Source of the DNA: CBFHND01 sp965657085
Lineage (GTDB): Bacteria > Pseudomonadota > Alphaproteobacteria > Rhodobacterales > Rhodobacteraceae
Direction: 5' to 3'
NCBI GenBank assembly: GCA_965657085.1
Contig: CBFHND010000046.1
Location: 1 to 12,716 of the forward strand
DNA length: 12,716 nucleotides
Shown here: positions 1-5,721 of the stretch, in pieces
Position numbering within the stretch: position 1 is the stretch's first letter
Layout of the letters: each line of letters begins with the position of its first letter
Notes under the pieces: model-generated
The model's database searches: none
What the model was told of the DNA's origin: nothing
The model's input: only the letters and a program-made list of their open reading frames with translations
Program-made: the position numbers and the translations under genes

Positions 1-930
1 CGGGTTCACGAAGAAGTCGATCTTGTCACCACCGGTGTTGGGGTCTGCATAGAGGCCGGGGAAGAAGGCAAACCAGTTCATCGCCATGGCGACCTGACCG
101 GATTTGAAGGCATCAAGGCTCTCGCCCATGTAGCTGTTGGTGTAGCCCGGAGGTGTCGCGGTCTCGTAGAACTCCTTGTAGAATTCCAGCGCCTCGACAG
201 CTTCGGGAGAGTTGACAGCGCCTTCCATGTCGTAGCTGCCCGGGGTGTTCTCGTATTTGAATCCCCATGGGTACAGCGCCGACGTGATGCCCATCGTGAT
301 GCCTTCGGACCCACGCTCGGTGAAGATCGAGGCGCCATAGACAGTCTTGCCGTCGATCTCGCGGCCCTGGAAGAATTGGGCGATCTCAAGCAGTTCCTTT
401 TGTGATTTCGGTTCGGCAAGATCGCGGCCAGTGGCCTCTTTGAAGGCGGCCTTGATGTCGTCGCGCGCAAACCAGTCCTTGCGGTAGAACCAGCCATTGG
501 CATCCCCCATGGCGGGCAATGCGTAGTAGTTTGGCGTGCCCTTGGGCCATGTCGAATAGGCATAGACGGTCGCATCTGCGAAGTCGTCCATGCTGATGCC
601 TTCGCTGTCAAAGAAGTCATTCAGCTTGACGTAGTGGCCGTTCTCGGCGCCGCCGCCGATCCATTGGCTGTCACCGATCAGCAGGTCGCACAGCTTCCCG
701 CCGGAGTTCAGCTCATTCAGCATGCGATCAGCAAAGTTGGGCCATGGAATGAACTCAAAGCTCATCGAGTGGCCGGATTGGCTTTCAAATTCCTTGGACA
801 ATTCGACCAGAGCGTTCGCGGGGTCCCACGCGGCCCAGCAAAGGGTCAGGTCTTCGGCCTGCGCGGTGTTGGCCATTGATGCAGCGGCCAAGGTAAACGC
901 GCTGACGGATGCCAGCTTAAATTTATTCAT
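1..930 (-). CDS. Periplasmic ABC transporter substrate-binding protein, family 1 (sugar-type), partial at window edge
   Basis: Reading the minus strand from ATG 930-928 gives 310 open codons to base 1, so the C-terminus lies outside the window. Residues 1-25 are a Sec signal peptide (positively charged start, hydrophobic stretch, AQA cleavage site before ED). The mature part has the style of bacterial extracellular solute-binding protein family 1 (UgpB/MalE-like): an N-terminal strand LTLCWAAWDPANAL, a GDSQWIGG segment, a Trp/Tyr-rich ligand region and a late MAMNWFAFFPGLYADP segment. Family members bind sugars or polyols and hand them to a two-permease ABC importer. Cys31 and Cys81 are in the exported domain and could form a disulfide (inference). 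The start is fixed by a GGGAGGA ribosome site (938-944) just upstream. Permease genes would be expected beyond base 1. The substrate cannot be told from sequence alone. Two palindromic operator candidates precede the gene. Confidence 0.9.
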   Translation of the reverse strand, partial: MNKFKLASVSAFTLAAASMANTAQAEDLTLCWAAWDPANALVELSKEFESQSGHSMSFEFIPWPNFADRMLNELNSGGKLCDLLIGDSQWIGGGAENGHYVKLNDFFDSEGISMDDFADATVYAYSTWPKGTPNYYALPAMGDANGWFYRKDWFARDDIKAAFKEATGRDLAEPKSQKELLEIAQFFQGREIDGKTVYGASIFTERGSEGITMGITSALYPWGFKYENTPGSYDMEGAVNSPEAVEALEFYKEFYETATPPGYTNSYMGESLDAFKSGQVAMAMNWFAFFPGLYADPNTGGDKIDFFVNP

Positions 931-1005
931 TGGTAGTCCTCCCAGTATGATGATCGGCGGCTCTTTTTGGTCGCCGAATCGAAAATCAGACACCCATGAC
1001 GCTAG

Positions 1006-1053
1006 TTGCGGTACGCACCTCAAGTCCACGCATTTTTGAGGTGCGCACCTCAA
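1006..1053. promoter_or_regulatory. Tandem 18-bp palindromic operators upstream of the substrate-binding protein gene
   Basis: Bases 1036-1053 read TTGAGGTGCGCACCTCAA, a perfect 18-bp palindrome. Bases 1006-1023 read TTGCGGTACGCACCTCAA, matching the first at 16 of 18 positions. The centres are 30 bp apart, about three helical turns, so two dimers could sit on the same DNA face. Both have a central CG step, as LacI-family operators do, and that family often controls sugar ABC transporters; ROK, GntR or TetR regulators are not excluded. The sites lie 76-123 bp upstream of the solute-binding protein start. No matching regulator gene is in the window. Confidence 0.6.
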
Positions 1054-1171
1054 TTCGCGCGTAAGTAATTGTAAAATATATATAAGTGTATTTTTGGCGT
1101 TTTCGAGTTTACCGATCAATCGGCATGGTGACTGCACAGTGCTCAAGGTCGGCGTCCAATTCGCGGGGCCA
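1054..1171. other. AT-rich intergenic stretch
   Basis: This gap lies between the 158-aa gene and the tandem operators. Bases 1066-1107 are markedly AT-rich compared with the surroundings. I see no gene in it and no convincing intrinsic terminator for the 158-aa gene. The only hairpin noticed is a short CCGA/TCGG stem at 1112-1123 with no U-tract. The AT-rich block may be an upstream promoter element of the substrate-binding protein gene (inference). Confidence 0.4.
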
Positions 1172-1648
1172 TCAATGGACGGTTCCAGGGGCCGTTCCGG
1201 GAAAGTTTGCAAGCGGTCGACGCGGTCGCATCCGGATCAGGGCAAGGCCGAAATCCGCGGCCAGGGACGTGACAATCGGCGCCACATCCGGGCGGACCAG
1301 AAGCGTTGCGATCAGCATCGCGTCTTCACGTTCGCCGGTCGCCGCCGTCGCAATGAAATTGGCAAAACAGGATTCGTCCGCGCCAAGACAGGCGCACTGC
1401 ACAGAATGGCACATCAGGGGACGTCGTCCATGACGCGCGCACAGCGTACAGAGCATTTCGAACGATTGAAGCGCCTTGCGACCTCGAGCGGCCCCCAGTT
1501 CGGTCGACAGGGTGTTCCAGACTTCTGCTTGTGCGTCCGGACCGTCGTTCCACAAGCGCAAGTACAGAACAGATGCAGCCGCGACCCGATCAAGGTCACT
1601 GACAAAGCCAACAGGCGCACCGCCGGGGTGTGGTGGGGCTTGTGTCAT
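1172..1648 (-). CDS. Unrecognised 158-aa protein with a six-cysteine cluster, third gene of the hemP operon
   Basis: I do not recognise the family. The protein is 158 aa with no signal peptide and no clear membrane helix, so probably cytoplasmic. Its centre holds six cysteines at residues 67, 70, 80, 85, 87 and 94, pattern C-x2-C-x9-C-x4-C-x-C-x6-C, with histidines 73 and 81 nearby. This could bind a metal, an Fe-S cluster or haem, but it does not match a motif I can name. The flanks look helical (a Leu/Ala/Arg-rich N-terminal half; a C-terminal half with repeated LIATLLVRP/IVTSLAADFG-like helices). Its ATG overlaps the hemP stop codon in an ATGA junction and there is no good ribosome site of its own, so translation is probably coupled to hemP. 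The plus-strand frames over the same bases lack these signals. A role in iron or haem metabolism is inferred from context only. Confidence 0.75.
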   Translation of the reverse strand: MTQAPPHPGGAPVGFVSDLDRVAAASVLYLRLWNDGPDAQAEVWNTLSTELGAARGRKALQSFEMLCTLCARHGRRPLMCHSVQCACLGADESCFANFIATAATGEREDAMLIATLLVRPDVAPIVTSLAADFGLALIRMRPRRPLANFPGTAPGTVH

Positions 1649-1809
1649 TTTGTCAGGATCAGCTTGCCAGCCCGCGTGATCCGCAGGGTGTAGGTTTGCG
1701 AAGCATGAACGATCCGGGCCAAGTCGCCGCCATCTGTCAGGTCAAGTGCGGCGTGCGTCGGCACCGGTTTGGTGGACGTCTGGCATGAAGGTGTCACGGC
1801 GGCGGTCAT
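1645..1809 (-). CDS. hemP: Hemin uptake protein HemP
   Basis: This is a 54-aa protein. Its C-terminal half carries the HemP family signature: an R-I-V-H-x-S-Q-T-Y-x-L-R-I-T segment followed by R-A-G-K-L-I-L-T-K at the very end. Family members are small (about 40-60 aa), widespread beside bacterial haem uptake genes, and in rhizobia and Burkholderia act as positive factors for haem receptor expression. The start ATG 1809-1807 overlaps the stop of the upstream 54-aa gene (ATGA), and GAGGAT, located in the end of that gene, serves as a ribosome site. The downstream 158-aa gene overlaps in the same way. The N-terminal 25 residues are not conserved-looking. No haem receptor or hmuSTUV genes are in the window, so hemP is separated from its usual partners unless they lie elsewhere. 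Confidence 0.85.
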   Translation of the reverse strand: MTAAVTPSCQTSTKPVPTHAALDLTDGGDLARIVHASQTYTLRITRAGKLILTK

Positions 1810-1970
1810 GCCCGATCCTCGTCGGGGGTGTCCGGCTTGGCGGTCTGCGGGCGGGGCGCCTGCCGCTGCGGTCGGGCCAGCAGATCCAGAAGGTCGAAAA
1901 CCTCGAATGTGCCGCTTTGGAATGTAAAGTGATCTTCGGTGATGTTTGGCGGTTCAGGATGATGACGCAT
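1806..1970 (-). CDS. Unrecognised 54-aa protein, first gene of the hemP operon
   Basis: I do not recognise this protein. It starts MRHHPEPPN, has a central hydrophobic/acidic stretch (FEVFDLLDLLAR, residues 23-32 region) that could form a short amphipathic helix, and ends in a Pro/Arg/Asp-rich tail likely to be disordered. There is no signal peptide. The start at ATG 1970-1968 is supported by a TGAGGA ribosome site about 7 nt upstream. The same frame stays open far upstream, but that part lies opposite nasT and is not believed. Its TGA overlaps the hemP ATG by 4 nt, so it is the promoter-proximal gene of a coupled three-gene unit. It could be a small functional partner or a leader peptide whose translation controls hemP. 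Confidence 0.65.
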   Translation of the reverse strand: MRHHPEPPNITEDHFTFQSGTFEVFDLLDLLARPQRQAPRPQTAKPDTPDEDRA

Positions 1971-2050
1971 TGGATAGTCCTCACATGACATGCGGTGTCG
2001 GGTACACGTGTCGGGCTTGCCCGGTGGACTGTCGGGGTGGCTGGACGTGA

Positions 2051-2083
2051 AATAAACCTGAGTGAAACAATCAGGTTTGTCAA
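2051..2083 (-). promoter_or_regulatory. Candidate promoter of the hemP operon
   Basis: On the minus strand a perfect TTGACA -35 element lies at 2083-2078. The best AT-rich -10-like hexamer is TTTATT at 2056-2051, 21 bp further on, which is longer than the ideal 17 bp. At exact 17-bp spacing the hexamer is poor (CAGGTT). The -35 is convincing; the -10 is weak, which would suit a promoter needing activation or one tightly controlled through the overlapping inverted repeat. Confidence 0.4.
2054..2078. promoter_or_regulatory. Iron-box-like inverted repeat (TGA-N9-TCA) over the hemP promoter
   Basis: AAACCTGA (2054-2061) and TCAGGTTT (2071-2078) are perfect 8-bp inverted arms separated by 9 bp, giving a core of TGA-N9-TCA. 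This is the layout of the IRO box bound by the Rrf2-family iron regulator RirA in rhizobia; related boxes are proposed targets of the iron-responsive IscR in Rhodobacterales. The element begins in the last base of the TTGACA -35 and fills the spacer, a good place for repression when iron is plentiful. Its position ahead of hemP, a classical iron-regulated gene, supports the reading. Which regulator binds is not shown by the sequence. Confidence 0.6.
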
Positions 2084-2274
2084 CGGGCCGATTTGCAACC
2101 TTTTCCAGATCGGCATTTTGCTGCCACAGGAGGTGGGCCACCCAATCCCCTGATTGCCTCAAATCTATGCGCCGCGCTGAAATTCCGGGCATTGATCCGC
2201 GCGTCCGACCCAAGGTGCACCCCCCCCGATGTCGCATCATTGCGCCGCTTCGGCCTGCGGTGCATCCGGTGACG

Positions 2275-2859
2275 ATGACCAAAGTGCTGACCATCGTCGT
2301 TGTGGAAGAAGACCGCGACCGCGCCATTGCGATTGTCGATGCTCTGAAGGATGCCTGCGACTGTGATGTCTTCGTGATCGGCAACGCCAGCGGGTTGGCG
2401 CGCAAGATTGCGGCCCACGCGCCCGACATCGTGTTGATCGATATCGACAATCCCACCCGCGACATGATGGAGGAACTGACGCTGGCCTCGGGACCGCTGG
2501 AGCGGCCTGTTGCGATGTTCGTGTCCGGTTCGGCGGGTGGTCTGGCCCAATCCGCGATCGAGGCCGGGGTTTCTGCCTATGTGGTCGACGGGCTGTCGCC
2601 TGCACGGATCAAGCCAGTGATGGACACGGCCATCGCCCGTTTCGCCATGGTCCGCCAGATGCGCAATGAACTGGCCGAAACCCGCCGCGCATTGGAAGAG
2701 CGCAAGGTCATCGACCGCGCCAAGGGGCTGTTGATGAAGGCCAAGGGCATCGACGAAGAAGCCGCCTATGCCCTGTTGCGCAAGACAGCGATGGATCAGG
2801 GGCGGCGCGTCGCGGACGTGGCCGAAGCACTGGTGACAGCATCTGGGCTCTTGGGATGA
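2275..2859 (+). CDS. nasT: Nitrate-responsive ANTAR-domain antiterminator NasT
   Basis: A 194-aa protein of usual NasT length. Residues 1-120 form a receiver-like domain (start TKVLTIVVVEED; VLIDIDNP at 53-60). Asp56 sits where a phosphoacceptor would be, but the conserved lysine region reads YVVDGLSP, so the domain is probably a pseudo-receiver controlled by protein contact, not phosphorylation. Residues about 130-191 are an ANTAR RNA-binding domain (RKVIDRAKGLLM, EEAAYALLRKTAMDQ, VADVAEAL). NasT binds paired hexaloop hairpins in nitrate-assimilation leaders and prevents termination; NasS inhibits it when nitrate is absent. The frame is open from 2062, but that extension would cross the hemP promoter and a run of eight C (2220-2227), so the ATG that begins the conserved sequence is chosen; GTG 2269 is an alternative. 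The stop overlaps the nasS start by 4 nt. Confidence 0.93.
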   Translation: MTKVLTIVVVEEDRDRAIAIVDALKDACDCDVFVIGNASGLARKIAAHAPDIVLIDIDNPTRDMMEELTLASGPLERPVAMFVSGSAGGLAQSAIEAGVSAYVVDGLSPARIKPVMDTAIARFAMVRQMRNELAETRRALEERKVIDRAKGLLMKAKGIDEEAAYALLRKTAMDQGRRVADVAEALVTASGLLG

Positions 2860-4028
2860 AGAAGGTTTCCGTTCCCGTCGCTTACATGCCTCTTGTCGAT
2901 GCGGCCCCCCTCATCATCGCGCAGGAAATGGGATTTGCAGACGCGGAAGGCATCGCGCTGGACTTGATCGCGGCGCCGTCATGGTCGTCGGTGCGCGACA
3001 TGCTGGCCTTTGGTCGCGTCGATGCAGCGCATATGCTGTCCCCGGTCCCCGTCGCGATGGCTATGGGGTTGGGCGGGGTCACAACCGCGCTCTCTGCTGT
3101 GTCGATCCTGTCGATCAATGGCAATGTGATTGGCGTTGGCAAACCGTTGGAAGAGCGTCTGCGCGCCATGGGCTACGGGTTCGACTTTTCGGATCCGGTG
3201 GCGGCTGCAACAGCCCTTGCACAGGTCCGCGATGGGCCGATCGTTTTTGGCGTTCCTTTTCCTTTTTCAATGCATGTTGAACTGTTGCGGTATTGGAGCG
3301 CTGCCACGCCCCTTGGCCGGGATGGCATCGAGGTCCGCACGGTGCCGCCGCCGCTGATGGCCAATGCACTGGAAGCGGGCGACGTCGATGCCTTTTGCGT
3401 GGGAGAGCCGTGGGGATCGGTGGCGGTCGAGCAGGGCGCAGGTGCGCTGGTTCTGCCCGGTGCCGCGATTTGGAACTTTGCACCTGAAAAGGTGCTGGCG
3501 GTGCGCACGGCATGGGCCGACACTGAACCCGACCTGTTGGGCCGCATGATGCGGGCCGTCTGGCGCGCAGGCCGGTGGCTGGCTGACCCGCAGGTGCGCC
3601 CCACGGCCAGTGCGCTCTTGTCCCGCAAATCCTATCTGGATGTCCCCTCCGAACTGATCGACCGTGCGTTGTCCGGCCATCTGACCGTTTCCAGCCGGGG
3701 AGAGCAGCGCCAGGTGCCTGCCTTTGTCGAATTTCACCAAGGGGCTGCCAGTTTTCCATGGCGCAGTCAGGCCAAATGGATCGCGCAGCATCTGGCGCAA
3801 ACGCACGGCGGGGCAGGGGTGCAGCCTTCGGGCGAGATTGCCAAGGTGTTCCGGTCCGATCTGCACCGCATGCACCTTGGTCCCGTGGGCTTCGATATGC
3901 CGGGGGCGTCCGAAAAACTTGAAGGGGCGATTCGACACGACACGCCGGTTGCATCCGCCGGGGGCGGGCTGACTTTGATGCCCAACCGCTTTTTCGATGG
4001 TCAGATTTTCGACCCGAGCGCCAGATAA
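2856..4028 (+). CDS. nasS: Cytoplasmic nitrate/nitrite sensor NasS (NrtA-like regulator)
   Basis: A 390-aa homologue of the periplasmic nitrate-binding protein NrtA, but without a signal peptide: residue 4 already begins the first strand of the domain (VSVPVAYMPLVDAAPL). Shared landmarks with the NrtA in this window include an AHMLSPVPVAMA segment, PFSMHVELLRYW, PPPLMANALEAGDVDAFCVGEPW (split as PPPLMANALEAGD and FCVGEPW at 180-186) and an NFAPEKVL segment. In the known NasS-NasT system NasS holds NasT in an inactive complex and releases it on binding nitrate or nitrite. The ATGA overlap with nasT is the normal arrangement and favours equal synthesis. The product could only be confused with a CmpA/NrtA transporter subunit, which would need export. 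No terminator is visible after its TAA. Confidence 0.92.
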   Translation: MKKVSVPVAYMPLVDAAPLIIAQEMGFADAEGIALDLIAAPSWSSVRDMLAFGRVDAAHMLSPVPVAMAMGLGGVTTALSAVSILSINGNVIGVGKPLEERLRAMGYGFDFSDPVAAATALAQVRDGPIVFGVPFPFSMHVELLRYWSAATPLGRDGIEVRTVPPPLMANALEAGDVDAFCVGEPWGSVAVEQGAGALVLPGAAIWNFAPEKVLAVRTAWADTEPDLLGRMMRAVWRAGRWLADPQVRPTASALLSRKSYLDVPSELIDRALSGHLTVSSRGEQRQVPAFVEFHQGAASFPWRSQAKWIAQHLAQTHGGAGVQPSGEIAKVFRSDLHRMHLGPVGFDMPGASEKLEGAIRHDTPVASAGGGLTLMPNRFFDGQIFDPSAR

Positions 4029-4095
4029 CTGTTCAAATTTTGTGCAAACCTCGCCCTGTCGCCGGGATTGCGTCAGGTCACCCACGCCTAAGCAT

Positions 4096-4124
4096 TTGCG
4101 AGCACGCCGCGTTGCAGCATTAAT
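4096..4124 (+). promoter_or_regulatory. Possible sigma70-type promoter of the nrtA operon
   Basis: TTGCGA (4096-4101) and ATTAAT (4119-4124) are separated by 17 bp and each match the sigma70 consensus at 4 of 6 positions. Transcription would start near 4131, right at the first leader hairpin, which is what an antitermination leader needs. The match is modest and nitrogen-control activator sites may also be involved. Confidence 0.3.
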
Positions 4125-4129
4125 CACCT

Positions 4130-4199
4130 TGCAACCACAACGATGTGGGTCGCACTGAATTCCTTCCCAATGACAGGGATACTCTGAGCAAGGTCGCTC
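4130..4199 (+). promoter_or_regulatory. ANTAR dual-hexaloop RNA element (NasT target) in the nrtA leader
   Basis: Hairpin 1: CCAC (4135-4138), loop AACGAT (4139-4144), GTGG (4145-4148). An outer TGC/GCA pairing (4130-4132 with 4152-4154) lies across a 2x3 internal loop. Hairpin 2: GAGC (4186-4189), loop AAGGTC (4190-4195), GCTC (4196-4199), plus a U-G pair outside. Both loops have exactly six bases with A at position 1 and G at position 4, the hallmark of ANTAR-recognised RNA. The 37-nt linker is rather long and the stems are short. Position between nasTS and nrtA, followed by a terminator, supports NasT-controlled antitermination of the transport and reductase genes. Confidence 0.65.
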
Positions 4200-4204
4200 G
4201 CTTT

Positions 4205-4248
4205 CCGTCGATGTTTTCGGCGGTCAGTGGACGGCCTTTTTTGTTTTT
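4205..4248 (+). terminator. Leader terminator with competing hairpin upstream of nrtA
   Basis: GGCGGTC (4219-4225), loop AGTG and GACGGCC (4230-4236) form a hairpin with six pairs and one G-G mismatch, directly followed by T6-G-T5 (4237-4248): a rho-independent terminator ahead of the nrtA ribosome site. An alternative hairpin pairs CCGTCGA (4205-4211) with TCGGCGG (4217-4223), seven pairs including one G-U. The two share 4219-4223 and cannot coexist, so the upstream one may be the antiterminator stabilised by NasT binding nearby. The exclusion is seen in the sequence; the regulatory reading is inferred. Confidence 0.7.
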
Positions 4249-4249
4249 C

Positions 4250-4274
4250 CCCGGCGATCTCCTCCCAAGCCGGG
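4250..4274 (+). promoter_or_regulatory. Short hairpin between leader terminator and nrtA ribosome site
   Basis: CCCGGC (4250-4255) and GCCGGG (4269-4274) form a perfect 6-bp stem with a 13-nt loop. It ends 9 nt before the AAAGGA ribosome site. It may insulate the ribosome site from the leader structures or protect the 5' end of processed mRNA; no direct evidence. Confidence 0.3.
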
Positions 4275-4293
4275 CGTGTCGAAAGGATGCAAT

Positions 4294-5661
4294 ATGAAGA
4301 ACCTCCTCCTTGGCCTTGCGGCCTCAACCGCGCTGGCAGGCCCCGTCTTTGCCGATCTGCTGGAGCTTGAGAAAGACGAGCTGACCTTCGGGTTCATCAA
4401 GCTTACGGACATGGCCCCGCTGGCCGTTGCCTATGAGCAGGGGTATTTCCTGGACGAAGGCCTGTTCGTGACCCTTGAGGCACAGGCCAACTGGAAGGTT
4501 CTTCTGGACGGTGTGATCGACGGGCAGCTTGACGGCGCGCACATGCTGGCCGGGCAGCCCTTGGCCGCCACCATCGGGTACGGCACCGAGGCGCATATCG
4601 TCACGCCATTTTCCATGGACCTGAACGGCAACGGCATCACGGTGTCCAACGAGGTGTGGGACATGATGCGCCCGCACATCCCGTCGATGGACGATGGGCG
4701 CCCGCAACACCCGATTTCGGCCGAAGCGCTGGTGCCCGTGATCGAAGAGTTCAACGCCAAGGGTGAGCCCTTCAACATGGGGATGGTGTTCCCGGTCTCT
4801 ACACACAACTACGAACTTCGGTATTGGCTGGCCGCCGGTGGCATCAACCCGGGCTATTACAGTTCCGAAAACATCTCGGGGCAGATCGGTGCGGATGTCT
4901 TCTTGTCCGTGACACCGCCGCCGCAGATGCCTGCCACGCTCGAGGCCGGTACAATTCATGGCTACTGCGTGGGTGAGCCGTGGAACCAGCAGGCTGTGTT
5001 CAAGGGCATCGGGGTGCCGGTCATCACCGATTACCAGCTGTGGAAGAATAACCCCGAAAAGGTCTTTGGCCTGAACGAGGCGTTTGTCAGCAAGCACCCC
5101 AACACGACCAAAGCCGTCGTACGCGCCCTGATCCGCGCGGCCATGTGGCTGGATGAAAACGACAACGCCAACCGCCCCGAAGCGGTCGAGATCCTCAGCC
5201 GGGCAGAATACGTGGGCGCCGATTACGACGTGATCGCCAATTCCATGACCGGCTTCTTCGAGTTCGAAAAAGGCGACAAGAGGGACATCCCGGATTTCAA
5301 CGTCTTCTTTCGCTACAACGCGACCTATCCCTATTACTCCGATGCGATCTGGTATCTGACCCAGATGCGCCGCTGGGGCCAGATCGGCGAGCCGAAGTCG
5401 GACGCCTGGTACAAGGAAGTCGCGGCCAGCGTCTACCGTCCGGACATCTACCTTGATGCGGCCAAATCGCTGGTCGACGACGGGATGGCCGATGCTGCGG
5501 ACTTTCCATGGGACACCGACGGGTTCAAAGCGCCGACACCGGCCGAAGACATCATCGACGGCATTCCCTTCGATGGCCGGTCTCCCAATGCCTATCTCGA
5601 CAGCCTGCCCATCGGCCTGAAGGGCGACCAGATCGTCGTTGGCGACGAAGTGCAGGGCTAA
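4294..5661 (+). CDS. nrtA: Periplasmic nitrate-binding protein NrtA of an ABC importer
   Basis: A 455-aa solute-binding protein of the NrtA/CmpA family, which captures nitrate (some members nitrite or bicarbonate) and delivers it to the membrane permease. Residues 1-20 are a Sec signal peptide ending VFA before DLLELEKD; there is no lipobox cysteine, so it should be a soluble periplasmic protein, unlike cyanobacterial NrtA lipoproteins. Family landmarks are FGFIKLTDMAPLAVAYEQGYF near the start of the mature chain (as FGFIKLTDMAPL, AVAYEQGYF), DGAHMLAGQPLAA, NYELRYWLAAGG and YCVGEPWNQQAV around residues 224-235. ATG 4294 is chosen for its AAAGGA site; GTG 4276 in the same frame would add six residues before the signal peptide. 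The gene follows the antitermination leader. Substrate nitrate is inferred from its neighbours nasTS and nasA. Confidence 0.93.
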   Translation: MKNLLLGLAASTALAGPVFADLLELEKDELTFGFIKLTDMAPLAVAYEQGYFLDEGLFVTLEAQANWKVLLDGVIDGQLDGAHMLAGQPLAATIGYGTEAHIVTPFSMDLNGNGITVSNEVWDMMRPHIPSMDDGRPQHPISAEALVPVIEEFNAKGEPFNMGMVFPVSTHNYELRYWLAAGGINPGYYSSENISGQIGADVFLSVTPPPQMPATLEAGTIHGYCVGEPWNQQAVFKGIGVPVITDYQLWKNNPEKVFGLNEAFVSKHPNTTKAVVRALIRAAMWLDENDNANRPEAVEILSRAEYVGADYDVIANSMTGFFEFEKGDKRDIPDFNVFFRYNATYPYYSDAIWYLTQMRRWGQIGEPKSDAWYKEVAASVYRPDIYLDAAKSLVDDGMADAADFPWDTDGFKAPTPAEDIIDGIPFDGRSPNAYLDSLPIGLKGDQIVVGDEVQG

Positions 5662-5669
5662 GCCCATCT

Positions 5670-5695
5670 GCACGGGCGGTGTGACCCGCCCGTGC
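5670..5695 (+). promoter_or_regulatory. Perfect intercistronic stem-loop between nrtA and nrtB
   Basis: GCACGGGCGG (5670-5679) and CCGCCCGTGC (5686-5695) pair perfectly over 10 bp with a 6-nt loop. No U-tract follows, so it is unlikely to end transcription fully. Such hairpins after binding-protein genes commonly protect the upstream mRNA from 3' decay, giving more binding protein than permease. The nrtB ribosome site starts 12 nt later. Confidence 0.65.
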
Positions 5696-5721
5696 CCATT
5701 CATTCCGCAGGAGACAGGCTC

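Noticed and set aside
1094..1693. 199-codon plus-strand frame across the 158-aa gene and hemP
   Set aside because: It would conflict with hemP, a recognised family, and with the coupled minus-strand junctions; its product is Arg-rich and featureless.
2214..2264. TGCACC and GGTGCA half-sites upstream of nasT, reminiscent of NtrC sites
   Set aside because: The half-sites are about 37 bp apart instead of about 5 bp, so they do not make an NtrC box; nitrogen control of nasTS is not supported by this.
2062..2274. N-terminal extension of NasT by 71 residues
   Set aside because: It contains the iron-box half-site and a run of eight C, and the added sequence is not NasT-like; the conserved protein begins at 2275.
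1806..2465. Longer start (219 codons) for the 54-aa gene
   Set aside because: The extension runs antisense through nasT and through the hemP promoter; the internal ATG at 1970 has a good ribosome site.
4102..4116. Sigma54-like sequence GCACG..TTGCA upstream of nrtA
   Set aside because: Spacing between the -24 and -12 elements is one base too long and the -24 GG is AG, so a functional sigma54 promoter is unlikely.
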